From assembly GCA_965212085.1 (NCBI GenBank), contig OZ243042.1, positions 1,240,001 through 1,304,000 on the forward strand: a DNA stretch of 64,000 nucleotides, given 5' to 3'. The stretch is from JAHRAW01 sp965212085. Its GTDB lineage: Bacteria; Pseudomonadota; Gammaproteobacteria; Arenicellales; Poriferihabitantaceae. A program made the translations under genes and the position numbers. Position 1 is the stretch's first letter. Each line of letters begins with the position of its first letter. This document shows positions 33,624 through 42,100 of this stretch, piece by piece. The notes below the pieces were generated by a model. That model saw only the letters and a list, made by a program, of their open reading frames with translations, was not told the DNA's origin and ran no database searches.

Positions 33624-34379
33624 TTACAGGCCGAAAGCGCCGTGCCCGGCGATTTGGTCGGCGGCCTTCTGCCCTTCGGCAAAGTCCAGCGTGCCCTCGT
33701 AAATAGCGCGCCCGGTAATCGCGCCGACGATGCCGGAGCCGGACGTTTCGGCGAGCCGCTTGACGTCTTCGATGTTGCGGATGCCGCCGGCGGCGATCAC
33801 CGGGATATTGACCGCTTCGGCGAGTTTGAGGGTGGCTTCGACGTTGACCCCCTGCATCATGCCGTCTCGGGCGATGTCGGTGTAGATGATCGCCTCGACG
33901 CCGTCGGATTCAAAATGCTGGGCCATGTCAACGACCTCGTGGCGGGACAGTTTCGACCAGCCTTCGGTGGCCACCTTGCCGTCTTTGGCGTCCAGGCCGA
34001 CGATAACGTGGGTTGGAAATTCCACGCACAAGTCGCTGATAAAGTGCGGCTCGGCGACCGCGCGCGTGCCGATGATAACGTAGCGCACCCCGGCCTGAAT
34101 GTAGACCTCCACCACCTCTTCGCTGCGGATGCCGCCGCCCACCTGAATCGGCAGGTCGGGATAGGTTTCAGCGATCCGGTGTATGACTTCGGCGTTGACC
34201 GGCTCGCCACTGAACGCGCCGTCGAGATCAACGATGTGCAACCGCCTCGCCCCGGCCTCCACCCAGCGCGTGGCCACCGCCAGCGGGTCGTCGGAAAACA
34301 CCGTGGCGTCGTCCATAACGCCCTGGCGCAGGCGCACGCATTTGCCTTCCTTGAGGTCAATGGCGGGAATCAGCAGCAT
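33624..34379 (-). CDS. hisA: ProFAR isomerase HisA
   Basis: HisA isomerises ProFAR to PRFAR, the fourth step of histidine synthesis, as a TIM barrel. It starts MLLIPAIDLKEGKCVRLRQG with catalytic Asp8; QVGGGIRSEEVVEVYIQAG and the phosphate-binding region around IIGTRAV are present; the second catalytic Asp lies in YTDIARDGMMQG (about residue 130), and IPVIAAGGIRNIEDVKRL is conserved. 251 residues is normal. It lies 17 bases after hisH, 40 before hisF. Confidence 0.96.
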   Translation of the reverse strand: MLLIPAIDLKEGKCVRLRQGVMDDATVFSDDPLAVATRWVEAGARRLHIVDLDGAFSGEPVNAEVIHRIAETYPDLPIQVGGGIRSEEVVEVYIQAGVRYVIIGTRAVAEPHFISDLCVEFPTHVIVGLDAKDGKVATEGWSKLSRHEVVDMAQHFESDGVEAIIYTDIARDGMMQGVNVEATLKLAEAVNIPVIAAGGIRNIEDVKRLAETSGSGIVGAITGRAIYEGTLDFAEGQKAADQIAGHGAFGL

Positions 34380-34396
34380 GGTCGCGCCTCAGGCCC

Positions 34397-35086
34397 TCAA
34401 GCCGCCCCGTCCCAGTGGACGAAATTTTCCAGCAGCCGCAGCCCGGCGCGCTGGCTTTTTTCGGGGTGAAACTGGGTGGCGAACAAGTTGTCCCGGGCCG
34501 CCGCCGCAGTGAACGCGCCGCCGTATTCACATTCGCCGACCACCTCCGCGCCCTGCTCACTGTCCACGAAATAACTGTGCACGAAGTAGAACCGCCGGCG
34601 GTCGTCAATGCCGTCCCACAATGGATGGTCGCGGGTGTGGCGCACGCGATTCCAGCCCATGTGGGGGACTTTGAGTTTGCCGTTGCCATTGCCGCCGCCG
34701 CTACCGTTGCTTGGCCGACCGCCGGCAAAATGCCGGACCGTGCCGGCGAAAAGCCCGAGGCCGGGGGTGCCGCCGTTCTCCTCGCTGCGCGTGTACAACG
34801 CCTGCAAGCCGAGGCAGATGCCCAGCACCGGGCCCCGCTCAAGCCGGCCCATAACCGCCGCGCGCAGTTCGGGGTTGGCGTTCAGTTGCTTGACCCACGC
34901 GCCGAGCGCGCCCTGGCCGGGCAGGATCAGGTGCCCGGCGGCGGCGATCACCGCCGGTTCATCGCTGATGCTCACTTGGCACTTGACGCGGGCAGCGGTG
35001 CCGGTGCCGGCGCAAACGTGCTCCACCGCCTTGCTCACGGAACGCAGGTTGCCGGTGCCAAGATCAACGATGACAATGCTGGACAT
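34397..35086 (-). CDS. hisH: Imidazole glycerol phosphate synthase, glutaminase subunit HisH
   Basis: HisH is a class I glutamine amidotransferase that supplies ammonia to HisF. The start at 35086 gives MSSIVIVDLGTGNLRSVSKA. The oxyanion region is LILPGQGALGAW, the nucleophile Cys lies in VLGICLGLQALY (about residue 90), and the His-Glu pair in TQFHPEKSQRAG near the C-terminus. A Gly/Asn-rich insert SNGSGGGNGNGK precedes the conserved VPHMGWN. 229 residues, slightly long. It lies 39 bases after hisB. Confidence 0.95.
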   Translation of the reverse strand: MSSIVIVDLGTGNLRSVSKAVEHVCAGTGTAARVKCQVSISDEPAVIAAAGHLILPGQGALGAWVKQLNANPELRAAVMGRLERGPVLGICLGLQALYTRSEENGGTPGLGLFAGTVRHFAGGRPSNGSGGGNGNGKLKVPHMGWNRVRHTRDHPLWDGIDDRRRFYFVHSYFVDSEQGAEVVGECEYGGAFTAAAARDNLFATQFHPEKSQRAGLRLLENFVHWDGAA

Positions 35087-35125
35087 TATCGTGAAACGGC
35101 GCGATTTCCGCCGCAGCACGCGCCG

Positions 35126-35716
35126 TCAGAGCGCGCCCTTGGTGGAGGGAACGCCCGGCATCCTCGGATCGCGCTCCGCCGCCATGCGCAAGGCGCGGCC
35201 AAACGCCTTGAAGATGGTCTCGGCGATGTGATGGGAATTGACGCCGCGCAGGGTGTCAATGTGCAAGGTAACCTGGGCGTGGTTGCAGAAGCCCTGGAAA
35301 AATTCGTGAATCAGGCCGGTGGCGAAACGCCCGATCATGGCGTCGGGAAAGTCGGCGCGCATCTTGAGCAGCGGCCGCCCGGAAAAATCCACCACCACCC
35401 GGCTCAGGGCCTCGTCCAGCGGCACGTAGGCGTGGCCGTAACGGCGCACGCCCTTCTTGTCGCCCAGGGCTTGAAACACCGCCTGGCCGAAGGTGATGCC
35501 GATGTCCTCCACGGTGTGGTGGTCGTCCACCCGCAGATCCCCTTCGGCCTTGACCTCAAGATCAACGACCCCGTGCCGCGCGACCTGGTCGAGCATATGT
35601 TCAAGGAACGGCACCCCGGTATCCAGCCGGGCGTCGCCGCCCCCGTCGAGGTTCACCGCCACGGAAATTTCGGTTTCCCGCGTGGCGCGAGTGATTTGGG
35701 CTGTTCGGTCAGTCAT
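35126..35716 (-). CDS. hisB: Imidazoleglycerol-phosphate dehydratase
   Basis: This is monofunctional HisB (196 residues, no fused histidinol phosphatase); it dehydrates imidazole-glycerol phosphate with Mn2+. It has the two repeated metal motifs DDHHTVEDIGI (about residues 66-76) and SHHIAETIFKAFG (about 166-178), plus FLEHMLDQVARHG and the substrate region GHAYVPLDEALSR. It is first in the run hisB-H-A-F-I that continues through the membrane protein, tatABC and nadE. No clear promoter hexamers are seen in the roughly 200 bases upstream before the repeats begin. Confidence 0.96.
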   Translation of the reverse strand: MTDRTAQITRATRETEISVAVNLDGGGDARLDTGVPFLEHMLDQVARHGVVDLEVKAEGDLRVDDHHTVEDIGITFGQAVFQALGDKKGVRRYGHAYVPLDEALSRVVVDFSGRPLLKMRADFPDAMIGRFATGLIHEFFQGFCNHAQVTLHIDTLRGVNSHHIAETIFKAFGRALRMAAERDPRMPGVPSTKGAL

Positions 35717-35916
35717 GCCGGAGAGGGCCGGAGTGGCCAGGTCAATAGGGTGCGGTCAGCGTGGAATACGGAGAACGGCGCAAGGCCTTTGGGGCGAGTG
35801 TACAGGGAATTCGGGGGGGTTGACAACCGCTTGGCGTGGCGCAATACGTCATTTGAGCCACACCAGTGTCATTCTCGCAAAAAGCCCGCCCCTGGCTTGA
35901 ATGGGGGTGGGTTTGC

Positions 35917-36412
35917 GGGGCGCGTGACGCGCATTTGCGGGGGCAGGGGGAGGGACCCCCGCAGACCCCCCTTGCGGCGCGGGAAAACATCCTGTTTTCA
36001 GCGCCGCCGTGCGCGTCCTGCGCACGCCGAAGTCAGCGGCTACGCCGCCGGTTGGACGGCGACAGAGGCGTCAGGGTGGACAGCGGAAATGGCGGAGTAT
36101 TGCGGTTTTGAGGCTGGATTCCCGAGTACGTAAGTGTCCGTAAGCCGGTACGCGGCAACGGACACTAACGCTCGGGAATGACGACAGAGTTGTTGCCACG
36201 CTCTCGGTGTCATACCCGCATTTGCGGGTAGTAGGGACAGGTCGCGACCTGTCCCTACGCGGGTGCTGTTGCCGTTGCTAATCGGTCCGGCGATAGCCGG
36301 CTGTCGCGCACAGGGATGTGCGCGCGGCGCTGGAAACAGGAGTTTCCCCGCGCCGCAAAGGGGGGCGCGGGGGGTCTCCCCCCCGCAAACGCGCGTCACG
36401 CGCACCCGGCGG
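35917..36412. repeat. Mosaic repeat block (A, reversed C, D, reversed A) between hisB and the ABC exporter
   Basis: Module A copy at 35920-36030 (forward), module C reversed at 36114-36182, palindrome D (complete 28 bp) at 36231-36258, and module A reversed at 36286-36403. The two A copies face each other. The remaining sequence from 35717 to 35916 holds no gene and must contain the hisB promoter. Confidence 0.85.
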
Positions 36413-36428
36413 GCGGCGTAATTCAAGA

Positions 36429-36465
36429 TATAATCCCCGGTTTCACCGCCCCGTTTGAGGGGGCA
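36429..36465 (+). promoter_or_regulatory. Likely promoter -10 and leader hairpin of the ABC exporter gene
   Basis: A perfect TATAAT (36429-36434) follows the module A end; the -35 region is poor. Just downstream, GCCCC-GTTTGA-GGGGGC (36449-36465) can form a hairpin in the leader. The assignment rests on the -10 hexamer and on its position 50 bases before the gene. Confidence 0.45.
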
Positions 36466-36483
36466 TTTCAGTCAGGCATCGCA

Positions 36484-38400
36484 GTGTTGCTTATCAAATC
36501 GTTTTTTCAGTGGCTCGAAGGGTTGTGCGATCCGTTTCCGCCGCCGCAGCCGGACAAGCCGCCGGAAAGCCTGTCGGGGTTTGTGCTTCACTACGCCAAA
36601 CCGTTCTGGCCGCTGCTGCTGGCGAGCGCCATCTTGTCAACGATCATCGCGTTGATTGAGGTATCACTGTTCGCGTTTGTCGGCAGTTTGGTGGACTGGT
36701 TGTCAACTTCGGAGCGCGAGACCTTCTGGGCAACCTACCGCTACCAACTGCTCGGCGTCGGCGCGGTGGTGCTGGTGCTGCTGCCGCTGCTCAAGTTTTT
36801 TTACGAGGGCGTGGTTCATCAAGGAATGCTCGGCAACTTCGCCATGCGCACGCGCTGGCAGGCGCACCGTTATCTGCTGCGCCAAAGCATTGAGTTTTTT
36901 CAGAACGATTTCGCCGGGCGGGTCGCCGCCAAGATGATGCAGACTTCGCTGGGGGTGCGCGAGGCGGTCATCAAGGTTACCGAGGTGTTGTTGTACGTGG
37001 CGGTTTATTTTACCGGCGCGGTGATACTGTTCGCTTCCAGCGACCTGCGGCTGACCGCGCCGATGGTGCTGTGGCTGGGCGGGTATCTGCTGGCGGTGCG
37101 CTACTTCGTGCCACGGCTGCGCGAGGCGTCCATGGAGCAGGCCGAAGCGCGCTCGATGGTGACCGGGCGCGTGGTGGACAGCTACACCAACATCACCACC
37201 GTCAAAATGTTCGCCCACGCCGATCACGAGGACCGCTACGCGCGCGAGGGAATGGACATTTTTCTCGACACGGTGTACCGGCAGATGCGCCTGGCGACGC
37301 TGCTGACCACCACGCTGACCTGCATGAACGGCTTCCTGCTGTTTTCCGTGGCCGCGACTGCGATATGGCTGTGGCAGTTGAACGCGGTCACCGCCGGCGC
37401 CATCGCCTTTGCGGTGGGGCTGGTGTTGCGGCTGCAGGGGATGTCGCAGTGGATCCTGTGGGAAATCGCCGGGCTGTTTGAAAACATCGGCATCATCCAG
37501 GACGGCATCAACACCATCTCACGGGAGATCGCCATTACCGACGACCACGGTGCCAAAAACCTGGCGGTGGACGGCGGCCAAATCCGCTTTCAGGACATCC
37601 ACTTCAACTACGGCGACCCCAACCCCGGCGGCTTCCAGGGCCGGCACGATGGCCAACACAAGGGCGTGATCACGGGCATGACCCTGAGCGTCGCCCCCGG
37701 CGAGAAAATCGGCGTGGTCGGGCGTTCCGGCGCGGGCAAATCCACGCTGGTCAGCCTGCTGCTCCGGTTCTACGACCTGGAGCAGGGCAAAATTCTGGTG
37801 GACGGCCAGGACATCGCCCAAGTGACCCAGGACAGTTTGCGCGCGCATATCGGCATGGTGACCCAGGACACTTCGCTGCTGCACCGCTCGGTGTTCGACA
37901 ACATTTGCTACGGCAGCTCCGGCGCCGGCCTTGACGCGGTCTGCGCCGCCGCCAAAAAAGCGCGCGCCCACGACTTCATCCTCGACCTCAAGGATTCCCG
38001 CGGGCGCAAAGGCTACGAGGCCCACGTCGGCGAGCGCGGCGTCAAACTGTCCGGCGGCCAGCGCCAGCGTATCGCCATCGCCCGGGTGCTGCTGAAAAAC
38101 GCGCCGATCCTGATTCTCGACGAGGCCACCAGCGCCCTCGATTCCGAAGTGGAAGCGGCCATTCAGGAGAGCCTGTACAATCTCATGGAAGGCAAAACCG
38201 TGATCGCCATCGCCCACCGCCTGTCCACCATCGCCGCCATGGACCGGCTGGTAATTATGGACCTCGGCAAAATCGTCGAGCAGGGAACCCACGAGCAACT
38301 GCTCGAAAACCGCGGCTTGTACGCGGAACTGTGGGCGCGGCAGTCCGGCGGCTTCCTGGTGTGCCACGAACCGCCGGCGCGCGCGGCGATGGGATTATAA
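36484..38400 (+). CDS. MsbA-like ABC exporter (fused permease-ATPase)
   Basis: This is a half-size ABC exporter of about 638 residues. An N-terminal cytoplasmic stretch with PFPPPQPDKPPESLSGF precedes six TMs (about residues 40-330). The ATPase domain follows with Walker A GRSGAGKSTL, Q-loop VTQDTSLLHRS, signature KLSGGQRQRIAIA, Walker B ILILDEATSALDS and switch His in IAIAHRLSTI. It should act as a homodimer exporting lipid or another hydrophobic substrate. Start choice is uncertain: GTG 36484 or TTG 36487 is preferred because the frame upstream is repeat sequence. It is a single gene before ppk2. Confidence 0.85.
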   Translation: MLLIKSFFQWLEGLCDPFPPPQPDKPPESLSGFVLHYAKPFWPLLLASAILSTIIALIEVSLFAFVGSLVDWLSTSERETFWATYRYQLLGVGAVVLVLLPLLKFFYEGVVHQGMLGNFAMRTRWQAHRYLLRQSIEFFQNDFAGRVAAKMMQTSLGVREAVIKVTEVLLYVAVYFTGAVILFASSDLRLTAPMVLWLGGYLLAVRYFVPRLREASMEQAEARSMVTGRVVDSYTNITTVKMFAHADHEDRYAREGMDIFLDTVYRQMRLATLLTTTLTCMNGFLLFSVAATAIWLWQLNAVTAGAIAFAVGLVLRLQGMSQWILWEIAGLFENIGIIQDGINTISREIAITDDHGAKNLAVDGGQIRFQDIHFNYGDPNPGGFQGRHDGQHKGVITGMTLSVAPGEKIGVVGRSGAGKSTLVSLLLRFYDLEQGKILVDGQDIAQVTQDSLRAHIGMVTQDTSLLHRSVFDNICYGSSGAGLDAVCAAAKKARAHDFILDLKDSRGRKGYEAHVGERGVKLSGGQRQRIAIARVLLKNAPILILDEATSALDSEVEAAIQESLYNLMEGKTVIAIAHRLSTIAAMDRLVIMDLGKIVEQGTHEQLLENRGLYAELWARQSGGFLVCHEPPARAAMGL

Positions 38401-38468
38401 CCGATGCCCGGACGCCGGTTTTTCCGTTACAATGCGGCCAACGATAATCGCAATTACCACAATTACCA

Positions 38469-39290
38469 ATGGGGGACGACATGACCAAAAAATCCAACCC
38501 GGCCAAAGCCGGCAAAATCAAAAACTCGTACTACGAATCCGAACTGGCGCGCTTGCAGATTGAACTGGTGGTGCTGCAAGAGTGGATCAAAAAGGAGGGC
38601 TTGAAAGTCATCGTCCTTTTCGAAGGCCGCGACGCAGCCGGCAAAGGGGGCGTCATCAAGCGCATCACGCAAGTACTGAACCCGCGCGTATGCCGCGTAT
38701 CCGCGCTGCCGGCGCCGACCGAACGGGAAAAAACCCAGTGGTACTTCCAGCGTTACACGGAGCACCTGCCGGCCGCCGGGGAGATGGTATTGTTCGACCG
38801 CAGTTGGTACAACCGCGGCGGGGTCGAGCGCGTGATGGGTTTTTGCACGAATACCGAATACCAGGAATTCATGCGCTCCTGCCCGGAGTTTGAACGCATG
38901 CTGGTGCGCAGCGGCATTCAGCTGATCAAATACTGGTTCTCGGTGAGCGACGACGAACAGGAAAAACGCTTCCAGGCCCGCCGCCTGGACCCCACCAAGC
39001 AGTGGAAACTGAGCCCCATGGACATCGAATCCAGAAACCGCTGGGTGGAATATTCCAAAGCCAAAGACGACATGTTCGCCCACACCGACATCAAGCAGGC
39101 GCCGTGGTACGTGGTGGACGCCGACGTAAAAAAACACGCCCGGCTGAACTGCATACACCACCTGCTGAGCATGATCCCCTACCAGGACATGAAAACCGAA
39201 AAAGTAAAACTCTCAACGCGCAAAAAACAAGGCGCGTACGTGCGCCCGCCGATGTCGGACCAGACTTTTGTGCCTTCGGTTTATCCTTGA
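38469..39290 (+). CDS. ppk2: Polyphosphate kinase 2
   Basis: PPK2 phosphorylates nucleotides from polyphosphate (class I type, usually forming ATP/GTP from the diphosphates). The 273-residue protein has the short form with Walker A FEGRDAAGKGGVIK (about residues 51-64), NPRVCRVSALPAPTERE, the lid and Walker B region VLFDRSWYNRGGVERVMGF, and KYWFSVSDDEQEKRF with QWKLSPMDIESRNRW, all diagnostic. The ATG at 38469 gives MGDDMTKK; the GGGGGA between the two ATGs suggests that 38481 (MTKKSNPAK) is the true start. It follows the ABC exporter by about 70 bases. Confidence 0.94.
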   Translation: MGDDMTKKSNPAKAGKIKNSYYESELARLQIELVVLQEWIKKEGLKVIVLFEGRDAAGKGGVIKRITQVLNPRVCRVSALPAPTEREKTQWYFQRYTEHLPAAGEMVLFDRSWYNRGGVERVMGFCTNTEYQEFMRSCPEFERMLVRSGIQLIKYWFSVSDDEQEKRFQARRLDPTKQWKLSPMDIESRNRWVEYSKAKDDMFAHTDIKQAPWYVVDADVKKHARLNCIHHLLSMIPYQDMKTEKVKLSTRKKQGAYVRPPMSDQTFVPSVYP

Positions 39291-39376
39291 GTGTTGCTTC
39301 CTGTCAGGGATGATGCGAACAAATATGCAAAACCACCCGTCATTCCTGTAGAAGGTCGGCGTTCAGCGTTCAGCGT

Positions 39377-40018
39377 TCAGTACAACGCCGAAACATACAA
39401 CGCGAGTTCCCTGATTTGTTGGGCTGACAGCGGGAAGGCGATCGGGTTCATGATCGGATCTTTGCGCGCCCCGGATTTGAACGCCAGCAGTTGCGCTTCA
39501 ATGTAGGCGGCGTGCTGGCCGGAGAGGCGTGGAAAGGCCGGGGGGATGCCGATGCCGGAGGGGCCGTGGCAGCCCATGCAGGCCGGGATGTTGTAGGGCT
39601 TGTAGCCGCCCCGGTAGATTTTGCCCCCGGCCAGCGCGGCTTCTTCCTGTTCCGGGGTGATGGCGCCTTTTTGGCTTTCAAGGCTACTGTAGTAGGCGTC
39701 CAGATTGGCCATGTCCTGCGCGGAAAGGGCGGCGGCCATCCCCGCCATGACCGGGTTCTGGCGTTCCCCGGACTGGTATTTGGCCAGTTGCGCGGCGATA
39801 TAACCGGGCACCTGGCCGGCGAGGTTGGGGAACTGGTCGGTGGCGCTGTGGCCGTCTGCGCCGTGACACGCCGCGCAGGTTGCCGAGGCCGCCTTGCCGG
39901 CTTCCACGTCGCCGGCCTGGGCTGCGGATGCGCCGGCAAGAAGCCAGGCGGCGCCCACGCCCACGCCCATTAACGAAAACGAAATCGAAATCGAAAACGA
40001 AATCAAAAAACGAGTCAT
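39377..40018 (-). CDS. Diheme cytochrome c4
   Basis: Periplasmic diheme cytochrome c of the c4 family, an electron donor to terminal oxidases. The start at 40018 (MTRFLISF) is preferred: AAGG lies seven bases before it. The signal peptide contains the repeat-encoded ISFSISISFS and ends near SAAQA. Two heme sites are visible, CAACH (about residue 50) and CMGCH (about 147), each followed by a conserved half-domain ending in a Met ligand region (NPVMAGMA and DPIMNPIA). 213 residues. It is divergent from engB, and the caa3 oxidase operon downstream could be its partner. Confidence 0.9.
   Translation of the reverse strand: MTRFLISFSISISFSLMGVGVGAAWLLAGASAAQAGDVEAGKAASATCAACHGADGHSATDQFPNLAGQVPGYIAAQLAKYQSGERQNPVMAGMAAALSAQDMANLDAYYSSLESQKGAITPEQEEAALAGGKIYRGGYKPYNIPACMGCHGPSGIGIPPAFPRLSGQHAAYIEAQLLAFKSGARKDPIMNPIAFPLSAQQIRELALYVSALY
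39973..40004 (-). repeat. Hexanucleotide repeat in the cytochrome c4 signal peptide
   Basis: Runs of GATTTC and GTTTTC on the coding strand encode the alternating Ile/Ser/Phe of the signal peptide core. As in hisI, the 6-bp unit keeps the frame when copy number changes. Confidence 0.85.
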
Positions 40019-40127
40019 CTGATTTACCTTGTTATGCGCCTTGTATTTCATTCGGTTATTTTCCCCGTGCGCCCGGCGGAGCGCGTAAAATCAAAGGCGC
40101 ATTATACCAACATTCCCCCGCAAAAAC

Positions 40128-40748
40128 TTGACCAGCATTGATTTCACCCGCGCCGCCTACGCCCTCGCCGCCCACCGGCAAGACCAGTGGCCGCCGGATG
40201 CCGGCGCCGAGGTCGCGTTTGCCGGGCGTTCCAACGTCGGCAAGTCCAGCGCCATCAACGCCATTACCAACCAGCAGCGGCTGGCCCGCACCAGCAAGAC
40301 CCCGGGGCGCACCCGGCAGATCGTGTTTTTCGACCTCGATGCCGAGCGCCGGCTGGTGGATTTGCCGGGCTACGGCTACGCCAAGGTGCCCCACCACCTG
40401 CGCCAACACTGGGAGCGGCTCCTGACCGACTACCTGACCCGGCGCGCGTGCCTGAAGGCGCTGGTGGTGCCCATGGACATCCGCCATCCGCTCACCGACC
40501 TTGACCGGACCATGCTCCGCTGCTGTTGGGAAATCAGCCTGCCGGCGCACATACTCCTGACCAAGGCCGACAAGTACAAACGCGGCCGGGCGGCCAACGC
40601 GCTGCAACAGGTACGCAACCACCTGAAAGACCAGCCCGAAACCACGGTGCAGTTGTTCTCGGCGGTGAACAGGCAGGGCGTCGAAGAAGCCGGCGAAGTG
40701 ATCGCCGAGCGGTTGTTGGGGCAGGTCATTCCTGTCGCGCGGGAGTGA
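40128..40748 (+). CDS. engB: Ribosome-biogenesis GTPase EngB (YihA/YsxC)
   Basis: This essential small GTPase takes part in 50S subunit assembly and cell division. G1 is FAGRSNVGKSSAINA (about residues 31-45), the switch region has TSKTPGRTRQI, G3 is LVDLPGYGYAKV, G4 is LLTKADK and G5 is VQLFSAV near the C-terminus. 206 residues is normal. The start used is TTG 40128; no ATG or ribosome site fits better. The 109-base region shared with cytochrome c4 must hold both promoters. Confidence 0.94.
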   Translation: MTSIDFTRAAYALAAHRQDQWPPDAGAEVAFAGRSNVGKSSAINAITNQQRLARTSKTPGRTRQIVFFDLDAERRLVDLPGYGYAKVPHHLRQHWERLLTDYLTRRACLKALVVPMDIRHPLTDLDRTMLRCCWEISLPAHILLTKADKYKRGRAANALQQVRNHLKDQPETTVQLFSAVNRQGVEEAGEVIAERLLGQVIPVARE

Positions 40749-40762
40749 TGGCAAAGGCTATG

Positions 40763-40784
40763 GTGTACATGCGCGCATGTACAC
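40763..40784. promoter_or_regulatory. Perfect 22-bp palindrome upstream of the heme O synthase gene
   Basis: GTGTACATGCG followed by its exact complement. It lies 15 bases after the engB stop and 88 bases before cyoE, where a dimeric regulator could bind. No related copy occurs elsewhere in the window, so it does not belong to the mosaic repeat family. Confidence 0.6.
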
Positions 40785-40871
40785 TGCGACACCGCGAGCC
40801 ATGCCACATTCCAACCGCGCAACGGCGATATTTGCTACTATCCGGGGCCGAGGATCAGCGGACGCGCCGCT

Positions 40872-41786
40872 ATGACCATGCTTGAAGGGATCCACAACAC
40901 CGTGCCGTGGCGCGATTACTTCGCGCTCTGCAAGCCCAAAGTCGTGGCGCTGATTTTGTTCACCGCGCTGGTGGGGATGTTCCTGTCCACCGACGGCTGG
41001 ATGCCGTTCAACGCGTGGTTCTGGGGGTTGACCGGCATCGCCCTCGCGGCCTCCGCCGGGGCGGCGCTCAATCACTGGGTGGACGAGGAAATAGACGCGC
41101 GCATGGAGCGCACCCGCGACCGCCCGCTGCCCACGGGCAAAATCAGCGGCCGCCGGGCGGTGGCCTTTGCGCTGGCGCTGGCGGCGTTGTCCATGGCGGT
41201 GCTGCTGACCTTCGTGAACGCCCTGACCGCGGCCCTGACCTTCGCCTCGATGGTCGGCTACGCGGTCATCTACAGCATGTTCCTGAAGCGCTCGACGCCG
41301 CAGAATATCGTGCTCGGCGGCGCCGCCGGGGCGGCCCCGCCGGTGCTCGGCTGGACCGCGGTGACCGGCGAGATTCACGGCGAGGCGCTATTGTTGTTCC
41401 TGATCATCTTCGTGTGGACGCCGCCGCATTTCTGGGCGCTGGCCATCAAGCGCGTGGACGACTACGCCAAAGCCGGCGTGCCCATGCTGCCGGTGGCCTA
41501 CGGCATCGCCTTTACCAAACTGCACATTTTGTTGTACGCGATTTTGCTGGTGGTGGTGACCCTGATGCCGTTCGTGGTGCTGATGAGCGGCGTCATCTAC
41601 CTGGCCGGCGCCATCGCCCTCGGCATCGGCTTCCTCTATCACGCGGTCAAACTGTACCGCGCCGAAGGCGACCAACACGCCATGAAAACCTTCGGCTACT
41701 CGATTTTCTACCTGAGCGCGCTGTTCGCGTTTCTGCTGCTCGACCATTACGCGCGGATTTTTATACGGGCGTTTATCCTCGACTGA
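40872..41786 (+). CDS. cyoE: Protoheme IX farnesyltransferase (heme O synthase)
   Basis: CyoE/CtaB attaches a farnesyl group to heme b to form heme O, the precursor of heme A. The polytopic UbiA-type enzyme has nine TMs; the prenyl-diphosphate motif is NHWVDEEIDARMERTRDRPL (about residues 66-85), and the second conserved loop is WTPPHFWALAIKRVDDYAKAG (about 175-195). 304 residues is normal. ATG 40872 or 40878 could start it (MTMLEG). It lies upstream of the cytochrome oxidase operon and supplies its heme pathway; the heme A synthase ctaA itself is not in the window. Confidence 0.94.
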   Translation: MTMLEGIHNTVPWRDYFALCKPKVVALILFTALVGMFLSTDGWMPFNAWFWGLTGIALAASAGAALNHWVDEEIDARMERTRDRPLPTGKISGRRAVAFALALAALSMAVLLTFVNALTAALTFASMVGYAVIYSMFLKRSTPQNIVLGGAAGAAPPVLGWTAVTGEIHGEALLLFLIIFVWTPPHFWALAIKRVDDYAKAGVPMLPVAYGIAFTKLHILLYAILLVVVTLMPFVVLMSGVIYLAGAIALGIGFLYHAVKLYRAEGDQHAMKTFGYSIFYLSALFAFLLLDHYARIFIRAFILD

Positions 41787-42100
41787 GCGCGGATGCCATG
41801 CGCCGGTCCGGCCATAGCAACCATGAGAACCCGCCCGCCGGAGTCGCCTCCGGGGGCATGATTTGTGCGGGTGTTCGCGGGCCTGGTTGTGCGGTATGGG
41901 GCGCGGTGCGGCTTCTGTTGGCCACCGCCGCCTGAAAATGACCCGCCGGCGGCTTTCACCGGGGCGGCAAATTTGGTATCCTGTGGGCGGATATGGTTAC
42001 GGATATTGGGCTATAATCCGGGCTTCCGGCCACCATTTGGCACTGGCTACCGGATGAACCCTACATCTTTTACATAACTGCCGGCGGGGATATTAACGCA
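41787..42100. promoter_or_regulatory. Intergenic region with likely ctaC promoter
   Basis: No gene is seen in these 314 bases. A perfect TATAAT at 42012-42017, preceded by TTGGGC, is the best candidate -10 box for the oxidase operon, 84 bases before ctaC; no good -35 is present 17 bases upstream. GGATATGGTTACGGATAT (41989-42006) contains a short direct repeat that might bind a regulator. Confidence 0.45.

Noticed and set aside
36316..36483. Upstream extension of the ABC exporter
   Set aside because: The extra 56 codons translate module A repeat sequence and carry no exporter motif.
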